Numbered from the stretch's first letter, positions 1 through 6,534 are shown. The stretch: 6,725 bases of DNA from Rhizobium sp. Q54 (GCA_945872035.1 CAMBYA010000133.1:1-6725), one strand, 5' to 3'. A program made the numbers and translations. The notes: a model not told the origin generated them from the sequence alone.

Positions 1-758
1 TGGCGCCCGACGCCAAGTCGGCGGCGCGCGAGACCGTGTGCAATTCCGTGCGGCAGGGCGGCTATGGCGGGCGCGAGATGATCATCCGCATCAACAGCCT
101 CGACACGCCGTGGGGCCTCGAAGACCTGCGGGCCGCCGTGTCCGTGCAGCCCGACGCCATCCTGGTGCCCAAGGTCGAATCGGCCGAGATGGTCCACAAG
201 GTCGAAAGCCTGATGGACGCCTCGGGCGCGCTCGCCACCACCGCCATCTGGTGCATGATCGAGACGCCGCGCGGCATTCTCAAGGTGGCCGACATCGCCG
301 CCGCTTCGACGCGCCTCGGCGCGCTGGTGATGGGCACGTCCGACCTGGTTAAGGACGTCCACGCCCGCCACACGCCCCTGCGCCTGCCCATGCTGACCGC
401 GCTGTCGCTGTCGATCCTGGCGGCGCGTGCCGAAGGTCTCGCGGTGCTCGACGGTGTCTACCTGGACCTGCAGGACACGGACGGCTTCCGCAACGCCTGC
501 GTCCAGGGCCTGGAGTTCGGCTTCGACGGCAAGACGCTGATCCATCCCAGCCAGGTGGAACCCTGCAACGAGGTCTATGCGCCCGACGCCGCCGAGGTGG
601 ACCTGTCGCGCCGCATCATCGAGGCGTTCGCCGCCGCCGAGAAGGAAGGCAAGGGCGTGGTCGTCGTCGACGGCAAGCTGGTCGAGAACCTGCATGTGGA
701 CAACGCCAAGCGCCTCGTGGCGCTGGCCGAGGCCATCGAAAACCTGCAGGCGGCCTGA
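1..758 (+). CDS. CitE/Mcl2-like CoA-ester lyase or (3S)-malyl-CoA thioesterase, 5' partial
   Basis: The reading frame is open from base 3 to the TGA at 756-758, giving 251 visible residues; about 40 N-terminal residues lie outside the window, so the GTG at 36 is not the start. The protein belongs to the HpcH/HpaI aldolase / citrate lyase beta (CitE) TIM-barrel family. Visible landmarks are the Arg of the RIN segment (residue 29 of the visible part), the presumed Mg-binding Glu of IETPRGIL (87), the Asp of GTSDL (114) and the FDGKTLIHP motif. The family cleaves, condenses or hydrolyses malyl-CoA-type thioesters. From memory, FDGKTLIHP and a GKLVEN tail resemble the Rhodobacter Mcl2 thioesterase more than the longer Mcl1 lyase, which has GKWAIHP. 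The position where lyases such as CLYBL and Mcl1 carry a lid Asp (MID or MVD) reads Glu here (228). The gene is followed after one base by mch, so both are probably co-translated in the ethylmalonyl-CoA pathway. The family is certain; the exact reaction (lyase or thioesterase) is inferred. Confidence 0.88.
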   Translation, partial: APDAKSAARETVCNSVRQGGYGGREMIIRINSLDTPWGLEDLRAAVSVQPDAILVPKVESAEMVHKVESLMDASGALATTAIWCMIETPRGILKVADIAAASTRLGALVMGTSDLVKDVHARHTPLRLPMLTALSLSILAARAEGLAVLDGVYLDLQDTDGFRNACVQGLEFGFDGKTLIHPSQVEPCNEVYAPDAAEVDLSRRIIEAFAAAEKEGKGVVVVDGKLVENLHVDNAKRLVALAEAIENLQAA

Positions 759-759
759 C

Positions 760-1812
760 ATGACCAAGACCGCGCGCGGCAATTTCTTCGAGGATTTCAA
801 GCTGGGCCAGGAACTCGTCCACGCCACGCCGCGGACGGTGACCGAGGGCGACGTGGCGCTGTACACCGCGCTCTACGGCTCGCGCTTCGCGGTCAACTGC
901 TCGGACCTGTTTGCCATGGACCTGGGGCTCGCCGCCGCGCCGCTCGACGATTTCCTCACCTTCCACTTCGTGTTCGGCAAGACCGTGCCGGACATCTCGC
1001 TGAACGCGGTGGCGAACCTGGGCTATGCCGACGGCCGCTTCCTGAAGCCGGTGTATCCGGGCGACACGCTCACCGCGGTGTCCCAGGTCATCGGCCTGCG
1101 CGAGCTGTCGAACGGCAAGGCCGGCGTGGTTTACGTGCGCTCGACGGGAACCAACCAGGCCGATGAGGTCGTGCTCGATTATGTCCGCTGGGTGATGGTC
1201 AACAAGGGCGATCCCGCCGCCAAGGCGCCCAAGGAAGTCATCCCCGATCTGCCCGCGGCCGTCGCCGCCCGTGACCTGATGGTGCCGGACGAGCTGGATT
1301 TTTCCGCCTATGACACGGTGCTGGCCGGTTCGTCGCATCTCTGGGGCGACTACACGGTCGGCGAGAAGATCGACCATGTGGACGGGATCACCATGGAAGA
1401 GGCCGAGCACATGCTCGCCACACGGATGTACCAGAACACCGCGCGGGTGCATTTCAACCAGGTCATGCAGGCGGAGAGCCGGTTCGGCAAGCGGCTGATC
1501 TATGGCGGCCACATCATCTCGCTGGCCCGCGCCATCAGCTTCAATGGCCTGGGCAACGCCTGCTTCATCGCCGCGCTCAACGGCGGCCGTCACGTGGCCC
1601 CCAGCTTCGCCGGCGACACGATCTTCGCGTGGTCGGAAGTGGTGGATAAGGCGGAAATTCCGGGCCGCACCGACGTGGGCGCCCTGCGCCTGCGCACGGT
1701 GGGCGTGAAGAACCAGCCGGCGACCGATTTCCCCGACAAGGGCGAGGACGGCAAGGACCATCCCGCCGTGGTGCTCGACCTGGACTACTGGGCGCTGATG
1801 CCGCGCGGGTGA
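760..1812 (+). CDS. mch: Mesaconyl-CoA hydratase (beta-methylmalyl-CoA dehydratase)
   Basis: This 350-residue protein is close in length and wording to Rhodobacter Mch (about 343 residues as remembered). Shared stretches include the early FFEDFKLG, the segment FGKTVPDISLNAVANLGYA, the middle WGDYTVGEKIDHVDG, RLIYGGH.ISLARA, and the end LDLDYWAL.PRG. It catalyses reversible hydration of mesaconyl-CoA to beta-methylmalyl-CoA in the cytoplasm, a late step of the ethylmalonyl-CoA pathway. It is built as a double hot-dog (MaoC-like) protein: the first fold is roughly residues 10-155, the second roughly 190-345. The hydratase-type active-site segment is YQNTARVHFN at 224-233, with His231 as the likely catalytic His. 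The Asp of the classic GDxNPxH motif is Asn here, as I recall it is in Rhodobacter Mch, so this is not a defect. ATG 760 is chosen because it begins the family-typical N terminus, one base after the upstream stop, with a weak AGG ribosome site near 748-750. The frame is open further upstream only because it overlaps the previous gene. Confidence 0.93.
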   Translation: MTKTARGNFFEDFKLGQELVHATPRTVTEGDVALYTALYGSRFAVNCSDLFAMDLGLAAAPLDDFLTFHFVFGKTVPDISLNAVANLGYADGRFLKPVYPGDTLTAVSQVIGLRELSNGKAGVVYVRSTGTNQADEVVLDYVRWVMVNKGDPAAKAPKEVIPDLPAAVAARDLMVPDELDFSAYDTVLAGSSHLWGDYTVGEKIDHVDGITMEEAEHMLATRMYQNTARVHFNQVMQAESRFGKRLIYGGHIISLARAISFNGLGNACFIAALNGGRHVAPSFAGDTIFAWSEVVDKAEIPGRTDVGALRLRTVGVKNQPATDFPDKGEDGKDHPAVVLDLDYWALMPRG

Positions 1813-1838
1813 ATCTCGCCCGGCGGGGCGAACTCGTC

Positions 1839-1844
1839 TATATT
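1839..1844 (+). promoter_or_regulatory. Possible -10 element for a leaderless toxin-antitoxin transcript
   Basis: TATATT matches the sigma-70 -10 consensus at five of six positions and ends six bases before the antitoxin ATG at 1851, so transcription would begin at or very near the start codon. There is no Shine-Dalgarno site before that ATG, which fits a leaderless message. It lies in the 38-base gap after mch and is the most AT-rich spot there. No convincing -35 hexamer is visible about 17 bases upstream, so the call is weak. Read-through from mch is the alternative source of expression. Confidence 0.3.
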
Positions 1845-1850
1845 TCGGCT

Positions 1851-2105
1851 ATGAACAAGGTGTCGTTCCGCATCAAGGCCCGCGACCTGCCGCCCGAACA
1901 GGCGGCACGGCTGGAATCACCTCTGCACCCCGATGACGACGTCGAAGTAACGATCGAGGAAGTCACCGACTTCTCCGATGTTCCGCAGGACATCCTGGAT
2001 TCCCAGATCGAAGGTCTTGGGGAACGCATGGAAACCGAGGATTGGGCAACGGACGAAGAGGTCGAGGCGGCCTTCAAGAGAATGCTCGGATCCCGCGCTG
2101 GATGA
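1851..2105 (+). CDS. Putative type II antitoxin, unrecognised family
   Basis: This 84-residue acidic protein is encoded directly upstream of a RelE/ParE-family toxin, and its TGA (2103-2105) overlaps the toxin ATG (2102-2104). That arrangement is the main evidence that it is an antitoxin. The N-terminal third (KVSFRIKARDLPPEQAARL) is basic and could form a beta strand and helix for DNA binding. The segment PDDDVEVTIEEV (27-38) vaguely recalls AbrB/MazE-type wording, but I cannot assign it to AbrB, ribbon-helix-helix, Phd or HTH families. The C terminus is strongly acidic and ends in a predicted helix, TDEEVEAAFKRM (67-78), typical of the toxin-neutralising tail of small antitoxins. ATG 1851 is preferred. 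A GTG at 1809 in the same frame overlaps the mch stop as GTGA and would add 14 residues, but these look unrelated to the rest. Neither start has a clear ribosome site. Third-position GC is lower than in the flanking metabolic genes. Confidence 0.72.
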   Translation: MNKVSFRIKARDLPPEQAARLESPLHPDDDVEVTIEEVTDFSDVPQDILDSQIEGLGERMETEDWATDEEVEAAFKRMLGSRAG

Positions 2106-2380
2106 GGATCGTCTGGGACCGCCGGGCTGTCCGTGAACTGGAAGACATTTGGCCGTACATTGCTCAGGACAATATCCAGGCGGCCGAAGAAATGGCCCAG
2201 TTGATCCAGAGCCGGGTACTTGGGCTGCAGGAGTTTCCGGAGCTTGGACGCCGCGGCCGCATCTGCAAAACGCGCGAACTCGTTGTCACGCCCTACATCG
2301 TCATTTATCAGATTTACGAGGATCGGATCGGTGTTCGGGCGGTGCTGTATGGTCGCCGCCGCTGGCCGAAGCGGCTCTAA
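2102..2380 (+). CDS. RelE/ParE-family type II toxin
   Basis: This 92-residue basic protein has the family layout: an N-terminal strand (RIVWDRRAVRELEDI), two helices through about residue 45, the loop FPELGRRGR (45-53), then the strand TRELVVTPYIVIYQI (57-71), and the closing strand ending VLYGRRRWP (81-89). The RELVV..PYIV.Y block and the terminal GRRRWP are common in plasmid-stabilisation RelE/ParE proteins. RelE members cleave mRNA on the ribosome and ParE members inhibit DNA gyrase; sequence alone does not decide which applies here. The chosen ATG overlaps the antitoxin stop by four bases (ATGA), implying translational coupling so that the toxin is made only after the antitoxin. The gene seems intact, with no frameshift or truncation. 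Its TAA overlaps the stop codon of the opposing acetyltransferase gene, leaving no room for a terminator between them. Confidence 0.88.
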   Translation: MRIVWDRRAVRELEDIWPYIAQDNIQAAEEMAQLIQSRVLGLQEFPELGRRGRICKTRELVVTPYIVIYQIYEDRIGVRAVLYGRRRWPKRL

Positions 2381-2892
2381 ATCCACCACCCGTAAGCCCG
2401 CTGCCTGAGCACGGCCATGCCGAAGCGTTCGTCGCGTTCGGCGACGGGGATGCCGCCGAGCCATTCGTAGAAGCCGACCGACGGGTTGTCGGCCAGCACC
2501 CAGGTGGCCAGGTTCTTGTGGCCGTCCGCCGAGAGCCGCCGGCTGGATTCGCGGAACAGTTCCTGGCCGATGCCCTCGCCCTGCCACTCGGGCAGCACGT
2601 ACAGGGTGTACATTTCGGCGGTGAACGGGACGGCGGCGTTGCGGTTGCGGCCGCTGGTGGCGAAGCCGACGATCTGCTTGCCCGCCTCGGCGACCATTAC
2701 CAGCCGATCGGTGTCGCGCGACAGCGTCTGGCGCCACAGCGCGAGGCGCCTGGCGTAGGTCTGGGCCGACAGGACGCGGGGCGGCAGGATGCCGTCATAG
2801 GTCTCGCGCCAGCTGTCCACATGGACCCGGGCGATGCCTTCGGCGTCGCCGCTGGTGCCTTGCCGGATCGAGATGCCTGACTGGGTGATCAC
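2377..2892 (-). CDS. GNAT-family N-acetyltransferase
   Basis: The protein has 171 residues, the usual size for a single GNAT domain, with the fold beginning at ISIRQGTSGDAEGIARVH. Family landmarks are the central strand AEMYTLYVLP (92-101), the acetyl-CoA pyrophosphate-binding motif A QGEGIG (Gln104, Gly107, Gly109), and motif B N-P-S-V-G-F-Y-E-W-L-G (136-146), with Asn136 and Tyr142 as the usual cofactor-contact and general-acid positions. It would transfer an acetyl group from acetyl-CoA to an amine; the acceptor (antibiotic, protein or metabolite) cannot be told. The GTG at 2890-2892 is chosen because a GGAGGG ribosome site precedes it by eight bases and the fold starts just after it. The frame is open upstream to 3138, but that extension would cross the sdhC control region and has no GNAT character. 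A weak minus-strand promoter could be TTTGCG (2937-2942) with TATCCT (2914-2919), spaced 17 bases. The gene is divergent from sdhC and convergent with the toxin gene. Confidence 0.87.
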   Translation of the reverse strand: MITQSGISIRQGTSGDAEGIARVHVDSWRETYDGILPPRVLSAQTYARRLALWRQTLSRDTDRLVMVAEAGKQIVGFATSGRNRNAAVPFTAEMYTLYVLPEWQGEGIGQELFRESSRRLSADGHKNLATWVLADNPSVGFYEWLGGIPVAERDERFGMAVLRQRAYGWWI

Positions 2893-2900
2893 GGGACGCG

Positions 2901-2906
2901 CCCTCC
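2901..2906 (-). promoter_or_regulatory. Shine-Dalgarno site fixing the GTG start of the acetyltransferase
   Basis: On the minus strand this reads GGAGGG, eight bases before the GTG at 2892-2890. It is a near-perfect match to the anti-SD sequence and is the reason the 171-residue form is preferred over the upstream-extended reading frame. Confidence 0.7.
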
Positions 2907-3043
2907 AGTGGCAAGGATAGACCCAATCGACAAAAACGCAAATGACTCGCAACAGGGTAGCCCGATTCCGATGGTGCATAGCCGTTATGCGCTGTCCAGT
3001 ACGGATGAAGGTAGTATAAGCGGCAGTTAACAAGAGTATGGCG

Positions 3044-3071
3044 TTGACCTGACTAGTCGCACGACTAAGAT
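3044..3071 (+). promoter_or_regulatory. Candidate sigma-70 promoter of the sdhCDAB operon
   Basis: TTGACC (3044-3049, five of six to consensus) and TAAGAT (3066-3071, four of six) are separated by 16 bases. Transcription would start near 3078, giving a leader of about 50 bases before the sdhC ATG. The position, directly upstream of a complete operon and in the only real intergenic gap, supports the call. A second possible -10, TATAAG (3015-3020), lies upstream but has only a poor -35 (CTGTCC, 2992-2997). The rest of the 237-base gap shows nothing else I can assign. Confidence 0.5.
3054..3067. promoter_or_regulatory. 14-bp inverted repeat overlapping the sdh promoter, possible operator
   Basis: TAGTCG and CGACTA form perfect arms around a central CA. 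The repeat fills most of the spacer between the candidate -35 and -10 and covers the first two bases of the -10, a classic place for a repressor to block RNA polymerase. The pentamer GACTA also occurs as a direct repeat at 3051-3055 and 3063-3067. The regulator is unknown, and a symmetric 14-mer can arise by chance. Confidence 0.35.
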
Positions 3072-3129
3072 GGCGCGCCATTCCATCCGGGGCCCAGGCC
3101 AACCGGGGGTCGTCTACGGGGAGCTGCTC

Positions 3130-3525
3130 ATGGCGCAAGTAAAACGCCCTCTCTCACCACATCTTCAGGTCTATCGCTGGACCGTCACCATGGCGACCTC
3201 GATCCTGCACCGCGCCTCCGGCGTGGCGCTGGGCGCCGGCGCGCTGTGGCTCGCCTGGTGGCTTATCGCCGCCGCGACCGGCTATGAGGCGTTCGAGTGC
3301 GTCCAGAGCTTCAGTGCCTCGCCCATCGGCATGATCCTGCTGTTCGGCGTCACCCTGGCGCTGATGTTCCACCTGCTCAACGGCATCCGTCACCTGGTCT
3401 GGGATCTGGGCCACGGCTTCGAGGTGAAGACGGCCACGGCCTCCGGCTGGACCGTGATCGTCCTCGCCCTGGTGCTGGCGGTGGTCGCCTGGGGTTTCGG
3501 CTTCTCGATGATGGGAGCGTACTGA
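3130..3525 (+). CDS. sdhC: Succinate dehydrogenase cytochrome b556 subunit
   Basis: SdhC is one of the two membrane anchors of complex II and helps bind heme b and ubiquinone in the inner membrane. The 131-residue protein begins with the family signature RPLSPHLQVYRW (6-17) followed by SILHR (24-28). Ser24 and Arg28 correspond to the quinone-site Ser27 and Arg31 of E. coli SdhC. His81 in FHLLNGIRH is the equivalent of the heme ligand His84. Three membrane helices are visible at roughly 31-50, 65-88 and 106-128. ATG 3130 is chosen because it gives the family N terminus and has GGGGAG (3118-3123) six bases upstream. The in-frame ATG at 3070 overlaps the candidate -10 and would add 20 non-conserved residues. 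The stop shares a base with the sdhD start (TGATG). The length is normal. Confidence 0.96.
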   Translation: MAQVKRPLSPHLQVYRWTVTMATSILHRASGVALGAGALWLAWWLIAAATGYEAFECVQSFSASPIGMILLFGVTLALMFHLLNGIRHLVWDLGHGFEVKTATASGWTVIVLALVLAVVAWGFGFSMMGAY

Positions 3526-3905
3526 TGAGCCTTCGCACGCCCCTCGGCAAGGTCCGCGGCCTCGGTTCGGCCAAGGAAGGCACGCAGCATTTCTGGGTCC
3601 AGCGGGTTTCCGCCGTGGCGCTGGTCCCGCTGACCATCTGGCTCGTGGCATCCCTGGTTTGCCTGACCGGCGCCGGCCGCGACGAGGTGCTGGACTGGCT
3701 CGGCAGCCCGGTCCAGGCCATCCTGATGCTGCTGCTTGTGATCGCCGGCTTCTACCATCTGAAGCTGGGCATCCAGGTCATTCTCGAAGACTACGTGCAC
3801 GGCGAGGGCGCCAAGCTGGCGACCAGCCTGCTGAACACGTTCGTCTGCTTCGCCGGCGGCGCCGTCTCGGTGTTCGCCGTCCTCAAGATCGCGTTTGGAG
3901 GCTGA
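3525..3905 (+). CDS. sdhD: Succinate dehydrogenase hydrophobic membrane anchor subunit
   Basis: SdhD is the second membrane anchor of complex II. The protein has 126 residues with three membrane helices at about 28-48, 62-86 and 98-122. The N-terminal GSAKEGTQHFWVQRVSAVAL is typical of alphaproteobacterial SdhD. In FYHLKLGIQVILEDYVH, His78 corresponds to the conserved heme-region His71 of E. coli SdhD, and Asp89-Tyr90 to the quinone-site Asp82-Tyr83. The start overlaps the sdhC stop by one base, with GGGAG (3513-3517) seven bases upstream inside sdhC, so the two anchors are translationally coupled, fitting their 1:1 stoichiometry. The last codons contain the GGAGG (3897-3901) that serves as ribosome site for sdhA. 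Confidence 0.94.
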   Translation: MSLRTPLGKVRGLGSAKEGTQHFWVQRVSAVALVPLTIWLVASLVCLTGAGRDEVLDWLGSPVQAILMLLLVIAGFYHLKLGIQVILEDYVHGEGAKLATSLLNTFVCFAGGAVSVFAVLKIAFGG

Positions 3906-3911
3906 TCCCTC

Positions 3912-5702
3912 ATGAGCCAGGCTTATCCGCTCATCGACCATGCATATGATGTCGTCGTCGTCGGCGCCGGCGGCTCCGGCCTGCGCGCCACCATGGGCAT
4001 GGCCGAACAGGGTCTGCGCACCGCGTGCCTGACCAAGGTGTTCCCGACCCGCTCGCATACCGTCGCGGCGCAGGGCGGCATTGCCGCCTCGCTCGGCAAC
4101 ATGGGCGAGGACAACTGGCGCTGGCACATGTACGACACCGTCAAGGGCTCGGACTGGCTGGGCGACCAGGACGCCATCGAGTACATGGTCCGCGAGGCGC
4201 CCGCCGCGGTGATCGAGCTTGAGCATTTCGGCGTGCCATTCTCGCGCACCGAGGAAGGCAAGATCTACCAGCGCGCCTTCGGCGGCATGACCACCAATTT
4301 CGGCCAGGGCCCGGCGGCGCAGCGCACCTGCGCGGCGGCCGACCGCACCGGCCATGCCATGCTGCACACCCTGTACCAGCAGTCGCTGAAGCATGACGCC
4401 GAGTTCTTCATCGAGTATTTCGCGCTCGATTTGATCATGGACGACGGCGTCTGCCGCGGCGTCATCGCCCTCGACATGGCGACCGGCGAACTGCACCGCT
4501 TCCGCGCCCACATGGTGGTGCTCGCGACGGGCGGCTATGGCCGCGCCTATTTCTCGGCGACCTCGGCGCACACCTGCACCGGCGACGGCGGCGGCATGGC
4601 GCTGCGCGCCGGCCTGCCGCTGCAGGACATGGAGTTCGTCCAGTTCCACCCGACCGGCATCTACGGCTCGGGCTGCCTGATCACCGAAGGCGCCCGCGGC
4701 GAGGGGGGCTACCTGGTCAATTCCCAGGGCGAGCGCTTCATGGAGCGCTACGCGCCGTCGGCCAAGGACCTGGCGTCGCGCGACGTCGTCAGCCGGTCGA
4801 TGACCGTCGAGATCCGCGAAGGCCGCGGTGTCGGCCCCAACAAGGACCATATCTACCTGCACCTGGATCATCTCGATCCGGCGATCCTGCACGAGCGCCT
4901 GCCGGGCATCTCGGAATCCGCCCGCATCTTCTCGGGCGTCGACGTGACCAAGGAGCCGATCCCGGTGCTGCCGACCGTGCACTACAACATGGGCGGCCTG
5001 CAGACCAACTATCACGGCGAGGTCGTGACCCTGAAGAACGGCGAGCCGGACACGGTCGTGCCGGGCCTGATGGCCGTGGGCGAGGCCGCCTGCGTGTCGG
5101 TGCACGGCGCCAACCGGCTGGGCTCCAACTCGCTGATCGATCTGGTGGTGTTCGGCCGCGCCGCCGCGCACCGCGCCGGCGAGATCATCAAGCCGGGCAG
5201 CAAGCACAAGGACCTGGGCAAGGACGCGGGCGACAACTCGATCGCGCTGCTCGACCACTACCGCAACGCCAAGGGCGGCACGCCGACGGCGCAGATTCGC
5301 GCCAACATGCAGCGCACGATGCAGAACAACTGCGCGGTGTTCCGCACCGGCGAGGTGCTGGTCGAGGGCAAGGAACTGATCAAGCAGGTTTGGGACCAGA
5401 TGGCCGACATCCGCGTCACCGACCGTTCGCTGGTCTGGAACAGCGACCTGATCGAGACCATCGAGCTCGACAACCTGATCCGCCAGGCCATGGTGACCAT
5501 GTATTCGGCCGAGAACCGCAAGGAAAGCCGCGGCGCCCATGCCCGCGAGGACTTCCCCGACCGCGACGACGCCAACTGGATGAAGCACACCCTGTCGTGG
5601 CTCGATGACGCCGGCAACGTCACCATCGACTACCGCCCGGTGCACACCTACACGCTCACCGACGACGTGAGCTATATCGAGCCCAAGGCTCGCGTCTACT
5701 AA
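3912..5702 (+). CDS. sdhA: Succinate dehydrogenase flavoprotein subunit
   Basis: SdhA oxidises succinate to fumarate on a covalently bound FAD, on the cytoplasmic face of complex II. The 596-residue length is standard. The dinucleotide fold [10 protein letters not shown] lies at 14-23. His49 in [11 protein letters not shown] is the covalent FAD attachment site (His45 in E. coli). The substrate pocket is complete: Thr258-Glu259 (TEGARGEGG), the catalytic proton-transfer Arg290 (SRDVVSR; Arg286 in E. coli), His357 (HYNMGG) and Arg402 (GANRLGSNS). The C-terminal helical and capping region, with [12 protein letters not shown] and the end THTL/Y-type motif, is also intact. These residues assign it as a true succinate dehydrogenase flavoprotein of the Sdh/Frd family; the two membrane anchors and the gene order favour Sdh over fumarate reductase. 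It starts six bases after sdhD, with GGAGG ten bases upstream of the ATG. A 751-residue open frame on the opposite strand is a GC shadow. Confidence 0.98.
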   Translation: MSQAYPLIDHAYDVVVVGAGGSGLRATMGMAEQGLRTACLTKVFPTRSHTVAAQGGIAASLGNMGEDNWRWHMYDTVKGSDWLGDQDAIEYMVREAPAAVIELEHFGVPFSRTEEGKIYQRAFGGMTTNFGQGPAAQRTCAAADRTGHAMLHTLYQQSLKHDAEFFIEYFALDLIMDDGVCRGVIALDMATGELHRFRAHMVVLATGGYGRAYFSATSAHTCTGDGGGMALRAGLPLQDMEFVQFHPTGIYGSGCLITEGARGEGGYLVNSQGERFMERYAPSAKDLASRDVVSRSMTVEIREGRGVGPNKDHIYLHLDHLDPAILHERLPGISESARIFSGVDVTKEPIPVLPTVHYNMGGLQTNYHGEVVTLKNGEPDTVVPGLMAVGEAACVSVHGANRLGSNSLIDLVVFGRAAAHRAGEIIKPGSKHKDLGKDAGDNSIALLDHYRNAKGGTPTAQIRANMQRTMQNNCAVFRTGEVLVEGKELIKQVWDQMADIRVTDRSLVWNSDLIETIELDNLIRQAMVTMYSAENRKESRGAHAREDFPDRDDANWMKHTLSWLDDAGNVTIDYRPVHTYTLTDDVSYIEPKARVY

Positions 5703-5726
5703 GGCTCAGGATAAGGATAGACGGGG

Positions 5727-6506
5727 ATGGTCGAATTCACCCTGCCGAAGAACTCCAAGGTCGGCAAAGGCAAGTCCTACAAGGCGCCGGAAGGCGCCAA
5801 GCGGGTCCGCAAGTTCCAGGTCTACCGCTGGAATCCGGACGACGGCCAGAACCCGCGCATGGACACCTACGACGTCGATCTCGACAAGTGCGGTCCCATG
5901 GTCCTGGACGCCCTGATCAAGATCAAGAACGAGATGGACTCGACCCTGACCTTCCGGCGTTCGTGCCGCGAGGGCATCTGCGGGTCGTGCGCCATGAACA
6001 TCAACGGCAAGAACGGCCTCGCCTGCACCACCGGCATGGACGAGGTGAAGGGCGACGTGAAGATCACGCCGCTGCCGCACATGGAAGTGGTCAAGGACCT
6101 GGTGCCCGACCTGACCAACTTCTATGCCCAGTACGCCTCGATCGAGCCGTGGCTGAAGACCGAGAGCCCGGCGCCGGACCGCGAGCGGCTGCAGACCGAG
6201 GACGACCGCCGCAAGATGGACGGCCTCTACGAATGCATCCTGTGCGCCTGCTGCTCCACGTCGTGTCCGTCCTACTGGTGGAACCAGGACCGCTATCTGG
6301 GCCCGGCCATCCTGCTGCAGGCCTATCGCTGGATCGCCGACAGCCGCGACGAGCACACCGGCGAGCGCCTCGACAACCTCGAGGATCCCTTCCGGCTCTA
6401 CCGCTGCCACACCATCATGAACTGCGCCCACGCCTGCCCGAAGGGCCTGAACCCGGCCAAGGCGATCGCCGAGATCAAGAAGCTCATGGTCGAGCGGCGG
6501 GCGTAA
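5727..6506 (+). CDS. sdhB: Succinate dehydrogenase iron-sulfur subunit
   Basis: SdhB carries electrons from FAD through three Fe-S clusters to ubiquinone. The 259-residue protein has the N-terminal plant-type ferredoxin domain with the [2Fe-2S] ligands Cys80, Cys85, Cys88 and Cys100 ([10 protein letters not shown] and GLAC). The C-terminal domain provides Cys170, Cys173, Cys176 and Cys237 for [4Fe-4S] and Cys180, Cys227 and Cys233 for [3Fe-4S]. Each matches its E. coli counterpart at a constant offset of 21 in the C-terminal domain. Trp185 and His228 correspond to the quinone-site Trp164 and His207. Relative to E. coli (about 238 residues), about 20 extra residues sit at the basic N terminus ([16 protein letters not shown]), which is usual for alphaproteobacteria and mitochondria. 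ATG 5727 follows AAGGA (5713-5717) by nine bases, 24 bases after the sdhA stop. It is the last gene of the operon. Confidence 0.97.
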   Translation: MVEFTLPKNSKVGKGKSYKAPEGAKRVRKFQVYRWNPDDGQNPRMDTYDVDLDKCGPMVLDALIKIKNEMDSTLTFRRSCREGICGSCAMNINGKNGLACTTGMDEVKGDVKITPLPHMEVVKDLVPDLTNFYAQYASIEPWLKTESPAPDRERLQTEDDRRKMDGLYECILCACCSTSCPSYWWNQDRYLGPAILLQAYRWIADSRDEHTGERLDNLEDPFRLYRCHTIMNCAHACPKGLNPAKAIAEIKKLMVERRA

Positions 6507-6516
6507 ACTTTGCCAT

Positions 6517-6534
6517 CGGCGGTTGCACCCGCCG
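6517..6534 (+). other. Small GC-rich hairpin just after sdhB
   Basis: CGGCGG and CCGCCG pair as a 6-bp stem around a six-base loop, starting ten bases after the sdhB stop. It lacks a following T-run, so it is more likely a 3'-end stabilising structure or a helper to the stronger hairpin at 6554-6581 than an independent terminator. A TTGCAC sequence occupies the loop and could instead be a weak -35 element. Confidence 0.3.

Noticed and set aside
577..759. Upstream extension of the mch frame
   Set aside because: It lies inside the CoA-ester lyase gene in another frame and its translation is Arg/Pro/Ser-rich shadow sequence; Mch homologues begin at the ATG at 760.
616..1761. A 381-codon open frame on the minus strand opposite mch
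   Set aside because: It has the same shadow character, with Arg/His/Gly-rich translation, no domain, and full overlap with a confidently identified gene.
1838..2737. A 299-codon minus-strand frame over the TA pair and the GNAT gene
   Set aside because: It conflicts with three supported genes; its translation carries no recognisable motif.
2149..2880. A 243-codon plus-strand frame over the toxin end and the GNAT gene
   Set aside because: It is the complement of the GNAT coding sequence, which has full motif A and B and a strong ribosome site on the other strand.
3070..3129. Upstream ATG for sdhC
   Set aside because: It would overlap the candidate -10 element and add 20 residues before the conserved family N terminus; ATG 3130 has a good ribosome site.
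2893..3138. N-terminal extension of the GNAT gene to the far upstream start
   Set aside because: The added 82 residues show no GNAT character, cross the sdhC promoter and even the sdhC start, and the GTG at 2892 has a near-perfect Shine-Dalgarno site.
3390..5645. A 751-codon open frame on the minus strand opposite sdhC-sdhD-sdhA
   Set aside because: It is antisense to clearly real sdh genes, and its translation is low-complexity His/Arg/Ala/Val-rich, typical of a shadow frame in high-GC DNA.
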